Assembly: GCF_006265175.1 (NCBI RefSeq)
Contig: NZ_VDCQ01000026.1
Location: 47,765-111,764 of the forward strand
Length of the DNA: 64,000 nucleotides
DNA from: Paenibacillus hemerocallicola
GTDB lineage: Bacteria > Bacillota > Bacilli > Paenibacillales > NBRC-103111
Reading direction: 5' to 3'
This document shows positions 61,158 through 64,000 of the stretch, piece by piece (the first letter of the stretch is position 1; every line of letters begins with the position of its first letter). The notes beneath the pieces are model-generated. The model was given only the letters and a program-made list of their open reading frames with translations, searched no databases and was not told where the DNA came from. The translations under genes were made by a program, and so were the position numbers.

Positions 61158-64000
61158 ATGAGAATTAATCACAATATCGCGGCATTGAACACGTATCGTC
61201 AAATGAGCACGAACTCGACGGCAAGCGGTAAATCGATCGAGAAATTGTCTTCGGGTCTCCGCATCAACCGTGCAGGCGACGACGCAGCGGGTCTTGCCAT
61301 CTCCGAGAAAATGCGCGCGCAAATCCGCGGCTTGGATCAAGCGCAACGCAACTCGCAAGACGGCATCTCGATGATCCAAACGACGGAGGGTGCTCTTAAC
61401 GAATCGCACTCCATCCTGCAGCGTATGCGCGAGCTGGCTGCTCAAGCGGCGAACGACACGAACGTATCCGTCGACCGCGAAGAAATCCAAAAAGAAATCA
61501 ACCAGCTGACTTCCGAGATCAACCGGATCGGCAACACGACCGAGTTCAATACGCAGTCGCTGTTGAAAGGTAAGAATGTTCCTGTAGTGGAGTCGGCTGC
61601 GAACTTGAATACAGTCACTGCCGGTACTACTGGTGTAGCTGTAGGAGAAGTTTCCTCCATGGTAACCACTCAAAAAAGTGTGGTAGCTATTCAATCCACA
61701 GCCTCGGTACAAGCAGGTAGATCAGAGGCAACAGGATCGATTAATGATCAAACAACAGGTGAATCTACATTTACATTTACAGGTAGCACGGCAGCAAAGG
61801 GGTCTTCGGTAACACTTTCTAATGGCATCACGTTTAAAGCTAATATGGATGTAGTAGCACCAGGGGCAGCCAATGCACTAAATGACGTTGAAATTGAAAT
61901 CGTGCAGGCAACCGGCGTAAATGCAACCAATGATATGCAGTTTGTAGCAAGCGGTAATGGTAAGTTCACTATTACTATTGGAACAGACGATAATGGTACT
62001 TCTCTAGTCAAGACACGTGCAGATCTATACAATGCGATAAAAGGAGAAATTGACGGATTTACCTTTACAGGTGGATCCGCGGGAATGGAGTTCACTGTTG
62101 CAGAGCCGTCTGGTACGGATGCTACGGTATCAAATGTTAACTCTACAAACAAATTTACCGGTGGTGTTAATGAAGTCGCAGGCGTTTATGAGTTCTCGGT
62201 GGAGAGAGCATTTACAGAAGCAGGGGATACGATCACAATCGGTGGTAGAACATTTACTGCAGTTACTGAAAATGCGGACCCTACATTGCGTCAGTTTGAT
62301 ATTACCAATGGTTCGGGTGTAACGTTAACCGCAGAACAACAAAGAGATAGTTTGAAAGCTGCTATTGAGAACGATAGCGTCTTAGGTGCTCGTTTTGCTG
62401 TGACAGATGGTGGTGGTGGTACTTCCAATCTTATACTTACTGAGAAAGCTGGAAAAGCCACCGGGGTTAATTTGACTAATCCTTCAGTAAAAGGCTATGG
62501 TGCCGATGATAAATTGGTTGTGACCAATTACGGCGGTCAAAACTTGAAAAACATCGAAATAGTCAGCGCACCTAATGGTGCTCAGACGGGAGCAACTGCT
62601 ACTACTGGTGGCGGTACGCCTATTTTTACTTCAGATGTAGCTGGAACAGAATTAAATGGATTGAAAATTAAAGGTGACACTACTGTAGCGGCAGGTACCG
62701 GTGGTAAGGCCGAGTTTGACGCAAAAACCTTTACTGTTAATGTAACAGGCGGGTTTGCGAATGTAGCAGCAGCTACAGCTGCCATTAATGGAGCTTTGTC
62801 AAAAGCTGGTTTCCAGAACACTCTTACTGTTGATGCTGGCGCTGCTTTCACTGATCTTCAAGCCACGCTTACTTTTGGTGGTGGTATCACTGATATTCCA
62901 GCCGGTGGAGATAAGCTGGTTGTCGAGCAAAATAACGGCAATTTGAAGATCTATCTGGCTAACGAAACAGCTAGCAAAAATACGGCTGCGGAAATCCAAA
63001 AAGAGGTTGCTAAACTTGCAGGGAAGCAGTACACCGGCGGCGTCGATTTCAGTAAACTGGAATTCAAAGCTGAAGGGAATTGGGATAAAAACACAACCGG
63101 ACTCAGCATTAAATCAGCAACAGGTACGTTGGCAGGCGGTACCGCAGAGAAGAAGGGCCAGTACGAATTTGAGGTCACTCGGGCGTTTGCAGCGGGAGAC
63201 ATTGTTGAAATCAACGGACACTACTTCACTGCAGTAGATGGGGAAGCCGACCCGTATAAAGGGCAATTTAATATTGAGGGCGGAAGCTTGACCTCTCAAG
63301 TGGCAGGTCTAGCAGATGCAATCGGGTTGAATAAAGACTTGGCAGGCAAATTTGAAATTTCTATCGAAAGTTTGTCGATCAAACTCAAGGAAAAGACAGC
63401 TTCGGGTAAAGATTTGAAGGCTGAATCAACGGCTGTTCGTGCAAGCGGAACTCAAGGACAATTTGTAGTGGATCAAGATAAATTGCTGGAGAGTGGCTCG
63501 AAATTCATCGTTGACGATGTAGAGATCTTGATCAGCAATAAGAACGAACATGTCGGTTATGACAATGGGACAGCGATTAAAGTAGCAGAAACGCTCGCAG
63601 ACCAATCAAAAGCATTGGCTGATGCAATTAACACCAATGCTGATTTGAAAGGCAAATACACAGCTTCCGTCGGCGATGATGGCAAATTGGTGCTGACTCA
63701 AACGCAATTCGCTACATCCGAGAAAGCTCCAGAAGTATCCACCAAAAACTCGTCCGAAGGCGACTTCACGGCAACGTTCCAAATCGGTGCAAACAGCGGT
63801 CAAAGCATGACGATCACTGTAGGCGACATGCGTTCCGAAGCTCTGGGCATCAGCGGCGACGGTTCGGTCGGTACGGTTAAGGCGAACAACGGCTCCGTTG
63901 CTTCGTACACGGCTGTTTCCAACGTCAATAGCGGTTCCGACAACAAAAACGTCGAGTACGCGCTGGACGTTACGACGAGCGAGAAAGCTTCGGCTGCTCT
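61158..64000 (+). CDS. hag: Flagellin, unusually large, 3' end beyond the window
   Basis: The flagellar filament protein. The frame from ATG 61158 is open to the last base: 947 codons without a stop, against about 270-500 for most Bacillales flagellins. The N-terminal D0/D1 region (residues 1-136) is classic: [54 protein letters not shown]. Residues about 137-855 are a long variable insert of Gly/Thr/Ala-rich beta modules with flagellin-IN-like repeats. The visible end [13 protein letters not shown] is the start of the conserved C-terminal D1 helix, so the missing part should be about 70-90 residues. The insert is more AT-rich than the ends. Expected to be controlled by sigma-D, CsrA and FliW. 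Confidence 0.96.
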   Translation, partial: MRINHNIAALNTYRQMSTNSTASGKSIEKLSSGLRINRAGDDAAGLAISEKMRAQIRGLDQAQRNSQDGISMIQTTEGALNESHSILQRMRELAAQAANDTNVSVDREEIQKEINQLTSEINRIGNTTEFNTQSLLKGKNVPVVESAANLNTVTAGTTGVAVGEVSSMVTTQKSVVAIQSTASVQAGRSEATGSINDQTTGESTFTFTGSTAAKGSSVTLSNGITFKANMDVVAPGAANALNDVEIEIVQATGVNATNDMQFVASGNGKFTITIGTDDNGTSLVKTRADLYNAIKGEIDGFTFTGGSAGMEFTVAEPSGTDATVSNVNSTNKFTGGVNEVAGVYEFSVERAFTEAGDTITIGGRTFTAVTENADPTLRQFDITNGSGVTLTAEQQRDSLKAAIENDSVLGARFAVTDGGGGTSNLILTEKAGKATGVNLTNPSVKGYGADDKLVVTNYGGQNLKNIEIVSAPNGAQTGATATTGGGTPIFTSDVAGTELNGLKIKGDTTVAAGTGGKAEFDAKTFTVNVTGGFANVAAATAAINGALSKAGFQNTLTVDAGAAFTDLQATLTFGGGITDIPAGGDKLVVEQNNGNLKIYLANETASKNTAAEIQKEVAKLAGKQYTGGVDFSKLEFKAEGNWDKNTTGLSIKSATGTLAGGTAEKKGQYEFEVTRAFAAGDIVEINGHYFTAVDGEADPYKGQFNIEGGSLTSQVAGLADAIGLNKDLAGKFEISIESLSIKLKEKTASGKDLKAESTAVRASGTQGQFVVDQDKLLESGSKFIVDDVEILISNKNEHVGYDNGTAIKVAETLADQSKALADAINTNADLKGKYTASVGDDGKLVLTQTQFATSEKAPEVSTKNSSEGDFTATFQIGANSGQSMTITVGDMRSEALGISGDGSVGTVKANNGSVASYTAVSNVNSGSDNKNVEYALDVTTSEKASAA

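Overview
The window reads as a chromosomal segment of a spore-forming, flagellated Gram-positive rod of the Bacillales, most likely Paenibacillus or a close relative. This rests on the gene order atp, DUF1146, murA, spoIID, spoIIQ, spoIIID, mbl, flhO, flhP; on several SLH-domain surface proteins next to csaB; and on the block degSU, comF, yvyF-flgM-flgN-flgK-flgL-DUF6470-fliW-csrA-flagellin, which matches the Bacillus subtilis order. All convincing genes lie on the + strand. No tRNA, rRNA, CRISPR array, insertion sequence or prophage was seen.

Layout. Positions 1-4444 hold the end of the ATP synthase operon (atpA truncated at the window edge, then atpG, atpD, atpC). Positions 4776-15049 hold an 11-gene complex I operon (nuoABCDHIJKLMN) without the NADH-oxidising module NuoEFG. 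A secreted SLH-anchored subtilase follows (15247-18024), then a cell-envelope and sporulation block (DUF1146, murA, spoIID, spoIIQ, spoIIID, mbl, flhO, flhP, 18084-25618). Next come lipid and sugar housekeeping genes (an EpuA-like small membrane protein, a CDP-alcohol phosphatidyltransferase, fabZ, a phosphoglucomutase) and a cell-wall anchoring pair (DUF5693 protein and CsaB pyruvyl transferase) followed by a TagO-type enzyme. Positions 33821-45808 are a surface-protein region: a 1781-residue protein with C-terminal SLH domains, an abundant-type S-layer protein with N-terminal SLH domains and two possible translation starts, and two exported proteins of unknown function. Then come a spore SASP gene, metK, a secreted phosphodiester glycosidase-like protein, degSU, comFA (apparently broken by a one-base frameshift), comFC, and the flagellar late operon ending in a very large flagellin that runs off the window.

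How it fits together. TagO and CsaB are expected to build and pyruvylate the secondary cell-wall polymer that SLH domains bind, so the window holds both the anchor machinery and three anchored clients. FlgM, FliW and CsrA form the regulatory end of flagellar assembly; the flagellin leader carries a near-consensus CsrA hairpin (61112-61127) and a second GGA hairpin precedes fliW (60108-60168).

Main points for a second look: (1) a recurring leader element, TGCTTACGA-type box plus hairpin directly in front of the Shine-Dalgarno, at atpG, atpD (twice), atpC and flhO (twice); (2) the fliW leader hairpin with a CsrA-like loop; (3) the comFA frameshift; (4) dual in-frame starts on the S-layer gene; (5) three exact 60-nt repeats in the NuoC N-terminal extension; (6) a terminator-like hairpin in the metK leader without an S-box; (7) a 14-bp hairpin in front of degS.
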